Assembly: GCA_035362335.1 (NCBI GenBank)
Contig: DAOSDL010000006.1
Span: 1-64,000, forward strand
DNA length: 64,000 bases
Source of the DNA: JAOSJT01 sp035362335
Lineage (GTDB): Bacteria; Bacteroidota; Ignavibacteria; SZUA-365
Direction: 5' to 3'
Under the pieces are notes generated by a model. That model searched no databases, was not told where the DNA came from, and was given only the letters and a program-made list of their open reading frames with translations. Shown in pieces: positions 17,671 through 26,535 of the stretch (within the stretch, counting starts at the first letter, position 1; each line of letters starts with the position of its first letter). A program made the translations under genes and the position numbers.

Positions 17671-18317
17671 AGCACCTCCCGGTGACAATGGGAGGGACCC
17701 TTGGCAATAATCGTCAGAAGTTGTTAACTTGACGGTGTAGTATCCACCGGGTCCCTCGGTGAACCAAATGGATTGCCTCGCATTCGTGGTGCGGGGCTTT
17801 CCGTTTATTTGCCCTGTAAGATACGCAAGAATCCCGCAGGATCCCACCGGATTCCTTCAAAAGCAGGACGTAAAGACGTTGCTACGCAACAACTTACAGC
17901 CTTCGTCTGTGGGCGTGTTTGTCGCCGATGTGCTTCTCGTTCTGATGAGCTCGAATCAAGTACTCTGATCCTTCTGTTTCCACTCTGAATGTCGTATATT
18001 TGCGCATCGACTTCGTGCCGCGCATCAGAAACGTCTCGGAACCAGGAGTGTCGTGGAATTGACATTTCGCTTAGCTGACAGCAAGTTCACTTCAGCGCTA
18101 TACGGAGGAATTCGCAGAGCTAAGTCTCTCCCCATATTTAGTCTGATCAACATATAAACATGCTGTCGTTGCGAGGAGATCGGATTAGCTTGAATGTTCT
18201 GTTCCCAGTCTGCGGCTCGTGCTCCGTTTCCAAACTTGGACAGGATAGAACATGTTTGCGAGTGAGAATCGACCAAAAGCCAGGGTTACAGCAACTTATT
18301 GAATCGTATGAGGTATC
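17671..18317. other. Intergenic region before the restriction-modification gene
   Basis: Two minus-strand frames cross this stretch (17551-17847 and 17805-18065) but have no ribosome site and overlap in different frames; they may be remnants. From 18066 the sequence becomes visibly richer in A and T. No clear promoter or terminator was found for the gene at 18318, which has only a weak ribosome site. Confidence 0.4.
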
Positions 18318-21300
18318 ATGAGCCAGCAATCGCCGTTCAAATCGTACTTCAACGAACTCCAAGCCGTTGCGCGGCAAGGAGATGCGCGTGAGGAGAGCTT
18401 CTACCCAGCTTTGGCCGAGATGCTAAAGGCTGTAGCCGATTCTACTGGAAGAAAGGAGGTACGAGTCACGACGTTGCCAAAGGGCACGGACGCAGGTAAT
18501 CCTGATTTTCGACTGTGGAACGGCGTCGACCGTATTATCGGCTATGTGGAAGCCAAGAAGCCATCTGAGTCCAATTTGGCCTCAGTTGAGGAGACGGAGC
18601 AACTCAGGCGATATCGTGCTACTTTCCCCAACCTGATCCTTACGAATTTCTTTGAGTTTCGACTCTACCGTAACGGGGTGCTTGTGCAGATGGTATACAC
18701 TGCACGTCCCAATAACCACACACGCGGACGAAACAATCCGGTTCACGGAAATGCTGAAGAACTTCAGGCGCTACTTGATCGATTTCTAGATTTCTCGCTT
18801 CCTAAGGTTTTCACAGCAGAATCTCTCGCAGTGGAACTTGCCAAACGGACAAGGTTCTTGCGTGAGGTTGTCGGTCAGCAAATCATTCAAGAGCAGGAGA
18901 AACCTGGAGTTCTAGCAGGCTTCTTTGAGGCGTTCCAAACCTATTTGATTGGGACGCTGACGCCCATGAACTTTGCCGACCTATTTGCCCAGACCATTAC
19001 CTACGGTCTTTTCGCCGCCCGAACCAGAGCCGGAGAGAGTTTCAATCGTCGAGCTGCTTTCGACTATATCCCGCACACTATCGGCGTCCTGCGCGACCTT
19101 TTCCGCTTCATATCCCTAAGCGACCTGCCTGAGCAGATGGCTTGGTGCGTGGATGATATTGCAGAAGTGCTCGGCGTGGCTGACGCACCTGGTATTCTCG
19201 ACCGCTATTACCACGAGGGTAAAGGCAGCGATCCAATCGTGCATTTCTACGAGACCTTCCTTGCCCAGTACGATCCAGCGGAACGCGAACGACGTGGCGT
19301 CTACTACACCCCCGAGCCAGTAGTGGGCTACATTGTCCGTTCTATTCACAATATACTCAAAACCGAGTTCAGCAAGCGCGACGGCCTTGCCAGCGACAGC
19401 GTGACCTTACTCGACCCGGCGGCGGGCACGATGACCTTCATCGCCCGCGCCGCAGAGCAGGCCGTCTCCGAGTTCAAAGCCAAGTACGGCGATGGTGGCA
19501 GCGCTGACTTTATCCGTGATCACATCCTGAAGAACTTCTACGCCTTCGAGTTAATGATGGCTCCCTACGCTGTCGGCCATCTTAAAATGAGCTTCTTCCT
19601 TGAAGAACTCGGACACCGTCTCACCGACGATGAGCGCGTCCCGTTCTACCTCACCAATACGCTCGATAATGAGGAACTCGCTCAAACGGAGATGCCGTTC
19701 TATCACTCGCTGGCGGAGGAATCCCGATTAGCAGGTGCAGTTAAAAAACAGGCCCCAATCCTCGTGATCCTCGGCAACCCACCATATTCAGGCCACTCGA
19801 CAAACATGGGTGAGTGGATTCGTGGACTGATCGAGTCCTACAAGATGGTGGATGGCAATCCCCTCGGTGAGAAGAACCCGAAATGGCTCCAAGATGATTA
19901 CGTCAAATTCCTGCGATTCGCACAATGGAAGATAGAGCAAGGAGGGCGAGGTATCGTTGGGATGATCACTAATCACTCGTACCTCGACAACCCGACCTTT
20001 CGGGGCATGCGCCAAAGTCTCATGCGTACATTCGACGAGATCTACATCCTTGATTTACACGGCAACACGCTCAAAAAGGAGACTTGTGCCGATGGCAGCC
20101 CAGACAAGAACGTCTTCGACATCCGGCAGGGTGTAGCCATCGCTTTCTTCGTCAAGCACATCAGCAAGAACAAGGCCGATGCGATAGTGCGTCATGCGGA
20201 AATCTATGGATCGAGGGAATCGAAATACGACTGGCTCAACAGCCACGACCGCAAGAATAGTGAGTGGAAGGTGCTGATGCCGTCGTCACCGTTCTACCTG
20301 TTCATACCAAGTGATAACACGCTTGGGGCTATTTATCAAGAAAATCCAAGTGTCCCCGAGATTTTCCCCGTGAATAGCGTGGGGCTGGTCACCGCACGTG
20401 ACAACCTGACAATCCATTGGACGCCGGACGAGGTGTGGAAAACCGTTACCGTTTTTTCTGGGATGGAACCGGAACGTGCTCGTCATGAGTATGCGCTGGG
20501 CAAAGATGCACGAGACTGGAAAGTGGCGCTGGCGCAGAAAGATCTTCTTGATTCAGGCCCCAAGCGTACGAAAATTGCACCCATACTCTACCGGCCTTTC
20601 GATGTGCGGCACACGTACTACACGGCTCGGTCGCGCGGGTTCATTTGCATGCCCCGCCCCGAAGTAATGCGCCACATGCTCGGTGGGAAGAATATCGCTT
20701 TGGCATCCACACGAAACATAGAGATCGGCGGCGGTTTTAGACACGTGTTCTGCACGACAGAGCTTATACAGCACCACACGGTGTCAATGAAGGAAGTCAA
20801 TTACATCTTTCCTCTGTACGTCAAGCCCGTCGCCGAGAAGGAAGACCTGTTCACTCTGCCCGGAACATCCGAACTTTGTCCAAATTTGAATTCGGACTTG
20901 ATAAACAAACTGATTTCGGCATACGGCGAGAAGCCGACGCCCGAATCAGTATTTCACTACGTCTACGCCATTCTTTACGCTCCAAGCTATCGTGCGAGGT
21001 ATGCCGAGTACCTGAAGATGGATTTCCCGCGTATACCATTCACGAAAAGCGATAATCTATTCGGTGTAATGGCTCAAATGGGAGAACGACTGGTGAAGTT
21101 GCATCTGCTAAACTCCCCAGATCTCGATCCACCGATTTGTCGGTTTGAAGGCAAAGGTAGCAATCGCATCGAAAAAGGTCGCTCGACAGGATTACGATAC
21201 GAAGCGGCGGAGGAGCGCGTTTACATAAACTCCACGCAATACTTTGCGCCTGTCTCCGAAAGTGTCTGGAATTACCAGATCGGGGGATATCAAGTCTGCG

Positions 21301-21470
21301 AGCGATGGCTCAAGGACAGGAAGGATCGGCGACTCGAACTAGATGAAATCCGCACTTACTGTCGGATCGTGACGGCGATTGCCAGAACCATTGAATTGCA
21401 GGAGGAAATCGACCGCATTTATCCCAAAGTTGAGAAATCGACCATAAAGATGCCGATAACCAGTACATAG
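18318..21470 (+). CDS. Single-chain restriction endonuclease-methyltransferase (type IIG-like)
   Basis: The 1050-residue protein fuses nuclease and methylase. The N-terminal PD-(D/E)xK site reads NPDFRLWNGVDRIIGYVEAK (Asp63, Glu78, Lys80). A helical linker leads to the gamma-class N6-adenine methylase: RGVYYTPEPVVGYIVRSI, motif I LLDPAAGTMTF (about 364-374) and motif IV VILGNPPYSG (about 484-493). The C-terminal 450 residues (with FDVRHTYYTARSRGFICMPR) form the target-recognition part. No helicase motifs are present, so it is not a type I or type ISP enzyme. It is expected to modify and cut one asymmetric site. It stands alone, just left of the prophage, and is less GC-rich than the flanking phage genes. 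Confidence 0.9.
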   Translation: MSQQSPFKSYFNELQAVARQGDAREESFYPALAEMLKAVADSTGRKEVRVTTLPKGTDAGNPDFRLWNGVDRIIGYVEAKKPSESNLASVEETEQLRRYRATFPNLILTNFFEFRLYRNGVLVQMVYTARPNNHTRGRNNPVHGNAEELQALLDRFLDFSLPKVFTAESLAVELAKRTRFLREVVGQQIIQEQEKPGVLAGFFEAFQTYLIGTLTPMNFADLFAQTITYGLFAARTRAGESFNRRAAFDYIPHTIGVLRDLFRFISLSDLPEQMAWCVDDIAEVLGVADAPGILDRYYHEGKGSDPIVHFYETFLAQYDPAERERRGVYYTPEPVVGYIVRSIHNILKTEFSKRDGLASDSVTLLDPAAGTMTFIARAAEQAVSEFKAKYGDGGSADFIRDHILKNFYAFELMMAPYAVGHLKMSFFLEELGHRLTDDERVPFYLTNTLDNEELAQTEMPFYHSLAEESRLAGAVKKQAPILVILGNPPYSGHSTNMGEWIRGLIESYKMVDGNPLGEKNPKWLQDDYVKFLRFAQWKIEQGGRGIVGMITNHSYLDNPTFRGMRQSLMRTFDEIYILDLHGNTLKKETCADGSPDKNVFDIRQGVAIAFFVKHISKNKADAIVRHAEIYGSRESKYDWLNSHDRKNSEWKVLMPSSPFYLFIPSDNTLGAIYQENPSVPEIFPVNSVGLVTARDNLTIHWTPDEVWKTVTVFSGMEPERARHEYALGKDARDWKVALAQKDLLDSGPKRTKIAPILYRPFDVRHTYYTARSRGFICMPRPEVMRHMLGGKNIALASTRNIEIGGGFRHVFCTTELIQHHTVSMKEVNYIFPLYVKPVAEKEDLFTLPGTSELCPNLNSDLINKLISAYGEKPTPESVFHYVYAILYAPSYRARYAEYLKMDFPRIPFTKSDNLFGVMAQMGERLVKLHLLNSPDLDPPICRFEGKGSNRIEKGRSTGLRYEAAEERVYINSTQYFAPVSESVWNYQIGGYQVCERWLKDRKDRRLELDEIRTYCRIVTAIARTIELQEEIDRIYPKVEKSTIKMPITST

Positions 21471-21582
21471 AAAGTTGACTGGTGGCGAGAATCGAAATCG
21501 TCTCATGCGTTAGAATTCATATTCACGAGTGGTGAGCTCTTGGTTTTAGTCAGTAAATGCTTCGGCGAAAAAGGAATGATGA

Positions 21583-21891
21583 ATGGATCCCGAAATTGTC
21601 AGCTATCTTAAAAATGGCAGGATTCATGGCGGCTGGTGTGCTGTAAACGATGACAAGCGCTGTATTCTTTACGGTCTAGGGGACCCGACAGGAGACGGTC
21701 AACTGTTTAACCGTATCCAAGTATCGGTACAGGAATTAGGCTGGACATTTCCTGCGGCGATCATACAAATCTCTAAAGTGCTTATGGATAGTATGCTTAT
21801 TAGAGAAATTGATACGAGAACAGCATTTGAGAGCGAGTTGAATCTTTTCGTTGAGACAAGTAATTATCAAATAGTATTATCACATTGTTGA
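21583..21891 (+). CDS. Hypothetical small protein downstream of the RM gene
   Basis: The 102-residue protein starts at an ATG preceded by aaaaaggaatg. It contains DDKRCILYGLGDPTGDGQLF and a C-terminal acidic helix. It has no signal peptide or membrane segment and no family that I recognise. It lies on the same strand 112 bases after the RM gene and has similar composition, so it may be part of the same acquired island. Confidence 0.55.
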   Translation: MDPEIVSYLKNGRIHGGWCAVNDDKRCILYGLGDPTGDGQLFNRIQVSVQELGWTFPAAIIQISKVLMDSMLIREIDTRTAFESELNLFVETSNYQIVLSHC

Positions 21892-21956
21892 CATTCGTTA
21901 CAGTGAGGATTCATAGTGACGTTGTATCGAGTACGCCGTAAAGTGTGCACAGACGC

Positions 21957-22577
21957 TTATACTGGCGCCGCTTTGCGACACAGCACCCACCTCCCCTCAA
22001 ACGGCCATTCTCCATCCTTCCCCGCGTATCCCTGCTTCCGGAAATGCCGCAGCACCACTTGCGCCATCTCCTCGGAACCAGCATCCCACACCTGATACAC
22101 GGCGCTCGGATTCTCGCGCAGCAGCTCCCGTACAGCGAGTTCCGGATTGTGTGTGAGACCGATGGAGATCGAGCTTGGTTCTCCGTGCTCCCGCGCCCAC
22201 TTAGAAATACGTTCCACAAGCGAGAGAATGCGCTGCGCGCGGATACCTTCCGGCGTTGGTGGCGGCTGCTGGTTCGTGACATCGGTTACCATGCGGTAGA
22301 GGTACACGTGCTGGCCGGGTTCGTGGTAGCGCACATTTTGCCCCTCGCATCCAATCTCCCAGAGCCAAACCACAACGCCGCTCGCGATCTCTGCGGATTC
22401 CGTTTCCCACGACCAGCAGAGGCCATTCGCGGGAATGCAGTGCTCCGAGAACTTCCGGTTCGGATCGGCCGTTGTGCCCGCGAAGAGCTTCGTCCAGGCG
22501 AGATTGCCTTTCAGCTCGCGCGTGATGCGGTGCACCCATGCGGCAACCACAAGGCGCTGGTTGCGTTCGTCTTCCAT
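21957..22577 (-). CDS. Hypothetical phage-end protein
   Basis: The ATG at 22577 is preferred because caggagaagtac precedes it; the frame can be extended to 22631 without a ribosome site. The 206-residue protein has an N-terminal half rich in Trp (WVHRITRELKGNLAWTKLF, LCWSWETESAEIASGVVVWL) and a compact C-terminal domain, VYQVWDAGSEEMAQVVLRHF then GEWPFEGRWVLCRK. That C-terminal pattern (polar Asp-Ala/Gly start, amphipathic helix, Gly turn, final strand) occurs at the ends of many phage-encoded proteins. GC content and codon use resemble the phage operon to its right. Function unknown. Confidence 0.6.
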   Translation of the reverse strand: MEDERNQRLVVAAWVHRITRELKGNLAWTKLFAGTTADPNRKFSEHCIPANGLCWSWETESAEIASGVVVWLWEIGCEGQNVRYHEPGQHVYLYRMVTDVTNQQPPPTPEGIRAQRILSLVERISKWAREHGEPSSISIGLTHNPELAVRELLRENPSAVYQVWDAGSEEMAQVVLRHFRKQGYAGKDGEWPFEGRWVLCRKAAPV

Positions 22578-22845
22578 GTACTTCTCCTGATTCGAGTAGC
22601 GGCTCCAAATAGAACGACCCGACCCCCGCACGGAGTCGGATCGAACCAGCTCATGCCGGAGAATCGTTCGCTATCCTCCGGTCTGAGGATACGGAGATGA
22701 AACTCTCGTATCAAAGAAAAGTAACAAATATCTGAACGTTTTTCAAAGGCCCATTAGTAAACAGCGCAGACTCGGGGCGCGATGCACGCTACGTCGGACG
22801 CTTAGTGCTAACAGATAGAGTGCGAAGACGCTCGAAGGAGAATAA

Positions 22846-24102
22846 TCACTTCGCCGTAACATTCTTCAGGAAATCGGCGCTGAAGGGCATCGTAACACCA
22901 TGGTCGCCCTTACTCAACAGCCCTGTATCTGCTCGACTGAAGAGCGATTGCAGAATGATTGGACGCTGCTGTAACAGCGCGCCGGGATCATACTGCGCTA
23001 GTGACAAATAGTATTGGGTCAAACGGAAACGTTCTTCCGCATCTCTTTTCAGATGAAAGGCGCTTAGGGCCAGCTTTGCGGTTGTGCGAATTGCAAACGC
23101 AATAATTGAGAGCAGCGTGGCGATGAGGAGGAATGCCTTCACACTGTTAAGGTTGACAACTCCGTTCGTCGCATCCTGTATGGTTCTATTGAGGACTGAA
23201 GCATCTGAAAGTAAGAGAATCAGTATTGGGATGATCGAAAGGATTGAAACGGCGAAAAGGATTGATGTCCACAATGTGCCTTGTTTACGATACTCTTCCG
23301 CTGCGTCCTTCCAGTGCGTTGAGGGGGCAAGAAGGGCGATTTCATCATGGTAAACTCGTTTTAGATTCTCCATTGAATCGATCTGAGAAGCAACGTCGGT
23401 CCGGACAGAGGTCATGAACTCCGACCACGTGGTTGCTCTTTCTGTCGATCTCAAATCGCTATCGTCCTGAATAGACTTCAGCAGCGTGTCAACCTCGGAT
23501 TTCTTCTTGTTCGCGAAGATATGTGCTTCCTCGATATCGTGTTCTGCCTTTTCGAGAAGATTTCCGATAGAAGCCTTCACTCTGTCGTCAAGATTCTCAC
23601 GACGAGGATCATGCGATAGGACTTCGTAATGCACCGAGAAAAAGGCCTTGAGTTGCTCAGGGTTTGTCGCCATGAGGGCGGCTTCATTCTTGCGGTATCC
23701 GAAGTATACATCAACGCTGCGGCTGTACTCGTCTTTCCCGGTCAAATGTGCTATTATCGCTGTGCCACCTTTGGACGTCGACAGGAGCCATCCAGGGCCG
23801 TAGGATGACTCGATGCCCTTTGATGCCATGTCCTGAATTTGATTGAGAGTTCTCGATTTGATTGCATCATCATTCGATTCTTTGAACTGTTTTACGTTGA
23901 TTAAGAGCAGCTCGTACTTCTCTATATGTTTTTTAACAATATGGGAATTGCTTGGAAGAATCGCCTTCCATCTTGTCAACTCAGTATTCACAAAAGTCTC
24001 AATTTTCGAGAGGCCAATTATCGAGTGCCCGTGTCGATCTATCAGGTCCCCGAACTCGACACGAAGCGCTCTTTCACCAAAACTCACTTTGTTAGTAGTC
24101 AT
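22846..24102 (-). CDS. Two-helix membrane protein, cargo-like (possibly DUF6161-related)
   Basis: The ATG at 24102 (gagggccctttg before it) is chosen over a TTG at 24105. The 418-residue protein has a long, largely helical, charged cytoplasmic region (residues 1-265). Two transmembrane segments follow (about 277-298 and 326-345). It ends in a domain reading HLKRDAEERFRLTQYYLSLAQ, then PIILQSLFSRADTGLLSKGD. The DAEER-LT-YL-L helix followed by an LFSR segment resembles what I remember of DUF6161 proteins; I could not verify this. The gene is visibly less GC-rich than the phage modules beside it, which suggests separate acquisition (a moron or defence gene). Confidence 0.6.
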   Translation of the reverse strand: MTTNKVSFGERALRVEFGDLIDRHGHSIIGLSKIETFVNTELTRWKAILPSNSHIVKKHIEKYELLLINVKQFKESNDDAIKSRTLNQIQDMASKGIESSYGPGWLLSTSKGGTAIIAHLTGKDEYSRSVDVYFGYRKNEAALMATNPEQLKAFFSVHYEVLSHDPRRENLDDRVKASIGNLLEKAEHDIEEAHIFANKKKSEVDTLLKSIQDDSDLRSTERATTWSEFMTSVRTDVASQIDSMENLKRVYHDEIALLAPSTHWKDAAEEYRKQGTLWTSILFAVSILSIIPILILLLSDASVLNRTIQDATNGVVNLNSVKAFLLIATLLSIIAFAIRTTAKLALSAFHLKRDAEERFRLTQYYLSLAQYDPGALLQQRPIILQSLFSRADTGLLSKGDHGVTMPFSADFLKNVTAK

Positions 24103-24346
24103 CAAAGGGCCCTCTTCTGTTATGTTCGGACAATATTATGCAAACATCTGAATAACTACAATAGCCTATGGAAGAAAGTCCAATTGGCAAGGCTTGAACG
24201 AAATTGGTTACAAGCCCAATCCGAGTGGAATTGAGAATCATCGCGTCAACTGGACATTGTCCTACCGCAACGAGATCGCTTGCATTGAAATCCCTCCCTC
24301 GGTACATTGCCGCGAGCGATTCCCATAGTCGCTCAATCCTTGCAAG

Positions 24347-24383
24347 CGAAGCGAACCTCAGTGGCTACACCGGGTTCGCTTCG
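24347..24383 (+). terminator. Hairpin cgaagcgaacc / ggttcgcttcg at the end of the tail operon
   Basis: An 11-bp perfect stem with a 15-nt loop is followed on the plus strand by ttattgtt. It lies 27 bases beyond the last tail gene of the minus-strand late operon. A 17-base left arm (caagcgaagcgaacctc) is 16/17 identical to one at 13041-13057. It could end transcription from either side; there is no strong minus-strand T-run. Confidence 0.5.
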
Positions 24384-24409
24384 TTATTGTTCGACGCGGT
24401 TTCCTTTTA

Positions 24410-25072
24410 TCACGGCCCACTCCGAATGAACCACTCCGGATAGACAGGCGAGCCGTCGCGGTACGGATCGGGAGGAATCCCACCGCTGTACCCAATCGCG
24501 ACCGCTGGGAGAATCTTCCCATACCCGTTTTTCTGCGTCCACGCATGCCCGCTTGCACGTGCTCGGAATCGCGCTTCCCACCACGAGCAGCCAAGGGAAT
24601 CACGGATGGCCATGAGCTGACCCGCGATGAAACCGTTCGCGTAGCTGGATGCAGCGCCACCGAAAGGATCGGGCGCATGGAATTCCACATCCCATGCGGT
24701 AGCATTCGCGGTGTCGCCGGCGCCAGTAATCACGATGCTCGGGAGGATCGCATTCGAGTTCCAGATGCGGGATGCGGTGTTGGAGCCGGTGGGCATCACG
24801 GTGAGCATGCCGGAAATGAGAGCCGCGTCCGCATCCACGATGTGCGTGAGAAATCCCGCATACGACTTGATGTAGAGCGTTTTTCCGGCCGCGCGCGCCT
24901 GTGGAATGGAGAGCGGCCCGATCTGCACAGTTCCAGTCCACGGCCGTACGCTTGTGTAGCCGAGCTTGAATGCTTCCGCAACGAGGGAGTCATGCGAGGG
25001 GAAGCCGCCGCCGAACACGTACACCTGAGCGTTCAGCACAGGTGCGAGGAGGAGAAAGAGTAGTAGTCTCAT
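24410..25072 (-). CDS. Exported protein at the end of the tail operon
   Basis: The 220-residue protein begins with a short, classical signal peptide (RLLLFLLLAPVLNA, cleavage before Gln-Val). The ATG at 25072 overlaps the stop of the upstream gene (ATGA), indicating coupled translation. The mature part contains GGFPSHDSLVAEAFKLGYTS, ASSYANGFIAGQLMAIRDSL and GCSWWEARFRARASGHAWTQ, with a C-terminal GGIPPDPYRDGSPVYPEWF. The helix SSYANGFIAGQLMAIRD recalls subtilase-like peptidases lacking the catalytic residues, but I cannot assign a family. Being last in the tail-fibre cluster, it is likely a virion or host-surface-modifying protein. Confidence 0.7.
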   Translation of the reverse strand: MRLLLFLLLAPVLNAQVYVFGGGFPSHDSLVAEAFKLGYTSVRPWTGTVQIGPLSIPQARAAGKTLYIKSYAGFLTHIVDADAALISGMLTVMPTGSNTASRIWNSNAILPSIVITGAGDTANATAWDVEFHAPDPFGGAASSYANGFIAGQLMAIRDSLGCSWWEARFRARASGHAWTQKNGYGKILPAVAIGYSGGIPPDPYRDGSPVYPEWFIRSGP

Positions 25073-26514
25073 GGATACACCCTGATTTCCACGGGGGTTG
25101 CCGCGAGCAGCGCATCCTTGCGTGCGGGCGCGGCGGGCATCTGCCGCGTTGTAAGCGTCATCACGCTGGCCGATGTGCGCACGAGGTCGTACACGGCTCC
25201 GGTGGCCGCGCTGATGATGTGTCCTTTCGCCCAGGTCTTGTTCGCCACGAACGCATTTGTGAGCGTTGCAGTGTACGTTCCCGTGTCCGCGCGAGCCCAC
25301 ACAACGGCGCCGAGGGAGTTCTCGAGCACGGTGACGGAGGGTGCACTCGTTCCGGTCTGCGTGATGAGCGCGCGGTACACCTTCACGCCGTTGAATGTGG
25401 CCCCGCTCACATCACCGAGTGCGATGAGGCTGCTATCGAATTTCCCTGTGCCGGAGACGTTCAGCATGTGCTTGCGCTTCGAGAGGTGGTCGTTCGTAAA
25501 GCCGATGGTGACGTTTCCCGAGGAATCGATGCTGAAGATTTTTCCCGTTCCGTAACCGCGCCAGACAGCGAAGCGCGATTTCACGAAGGTGTCACCGGCA
25601 CCGAGCACTATCGCCGCCCCATGGTTGCTACGTCCGGCCCAGAACCAAAAGGGATGATCCGCTGTGAGATCGGATTCCGCGTAAGGGTCGGATGACCAGA
25701 ACTGAAATCGCCCGCCTCGGTACGTTCCGGTGAACGTAAGCGAGGGTGAATCCATATCCGCATCGATACTCACGGCCACGGTGCCATCGTTGTTCTCGAA
25801 GTCGAGCATCGATCCATTGGATGAGGGCTGCATGCTGATGAAGGTTTCGTTGTTCGAGCGGCGGTTGCTCTTGATGTGAAGGTCGGAGCTTGAGCGCGCG
25901 ATGTACGGTGTGGCGTAGTTCTGCGGCCCGAAATTGAGAGCGGTGACGTACGCCGTGCCGTTCTCATTCACGTTGAAAGCTGCGGTGTCCACGTCTCGGA
26001 AACCCAGTATCGAGTAGTCCCCATCGGTGTAGGTGGTGATCGCCGGACACTCGCGCGGGTTCGCATCGAGCGTATCGGACAGCTCTTCGCGCGTTGGCCG
26101 CTCCGCGAATGCTTGCTCGGTGGAAGGAATGGCCACGAGCGCGGTAGGCGGAACGGATGGCGCCCGCAGGAGCGTTTGCAGCGTGGCCGTGGGAGCGTCC
26201 GGTACGATGAACTCAGTCTCCGTTTTGATGCGCGGCACATCGAAGCTCTGAAGAACAACGCGCACGGTGTCACCGGGGATGGTGCGCGGCACACGGATCC
26301 GGAACTGGCCGTTCGCATCGGACTTCACCGAGGGCTCGGGGAAAGCGGGAAAAGCGCGGAGCATGGTCACGCGCTTGATGTATACGGTTTTCCCCGGTGC
26401 TGGCGCTCCGGCGAATGTGATGGTTTGACCCGTGATGATGCAGGAATCCACGGGCTGGGCTGCGGCCATGGAGTAAGCCAGAAGCAGCGCGGGCAGGGCA
26501 ATGTATAAGCGCAT
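25069..26514 (-). CDS. Exported fibre-like protein
   Basis: The 481-residue protein has an N-terminal signal peptide (RLYIALPALLLAYSMAAA before Gln-Pro). A short carboxypeptidase-regulatory/CNA-B-like module follows (about 27-105: GAPAPGKTVYIKRV, SDANGQFRIRVPR). The rest is a repetitive, Ser/Gly/Asn-rich beta region (NENGTAYVTALNFG, NNDGTVAVSIDADMDSPSLT, SIDSSGNVTIGFTND) typical of phage tail fibres or trimeric adhesins. A C-terminal domain (GHIISAATGAVYDLV) completes it. It lies 21 bases after the large fibre gene and overlaps the next gene by 4 bases. Fibre role inferred from position and composition. Confidence 0.72.
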   Translation of the reverse strand: MRLYIALPALLLAYSMAAAQPVDSCIITGQTITFAGAPAPGKTVYIKRVTMLRAFPAFPEPSVKSDANGQFRIRVPRTIPGDTVRVVLQSFDVPRIKTETEFIVPDAPTATLQTLLRAPSVPPTALVAIPSTEQAFAERPTREELSDTLDANPRECPAITTYTDGDYSILGFRDVDTAAFNVNENGTAYVTALNFGPQNYATPYIARSSSDLHIKSNRRSNNETFISMQPSSNGSMLDFENNDGTVAVSIDADMDSPSLTFTGTYRGGRFQFWSSDPYAESDLTADHPFWFWAGRSNHGAAIVLGAGDTFVKSRFAVWRGYGTGKIFSIDSSGNVTIGFTNDHLSKRKHMLNVSGTGKFDSSLIALGDVSGATFNGVKVYRALITQTGTSAPSVTVLENSLGAVVWARADTGTYTATLTNAFVANKTWAKGHIISAATGAVYDLVRTSASVMTLTTRQMPAAPARKDALLAATPVEIRVYP

Positions 26515-26535
26515 GAGTTCTCCTTCGTTTGCTGG

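Noticed and set aside
23898..23915. tRNA-Lys-like string gattaagag inside the membrane-protein gene
   Set aside because: It is coding sequence for Leu-Leu-Ile-Asn and lacks the adjoining T-arm and variable loop.
21900..24400. Search for integrase, transposase or paired att sites at the phage left end
   Set aside because: None found by eye. The right end and the integration genes probably lie beyond 64000, so no att site was annotated.
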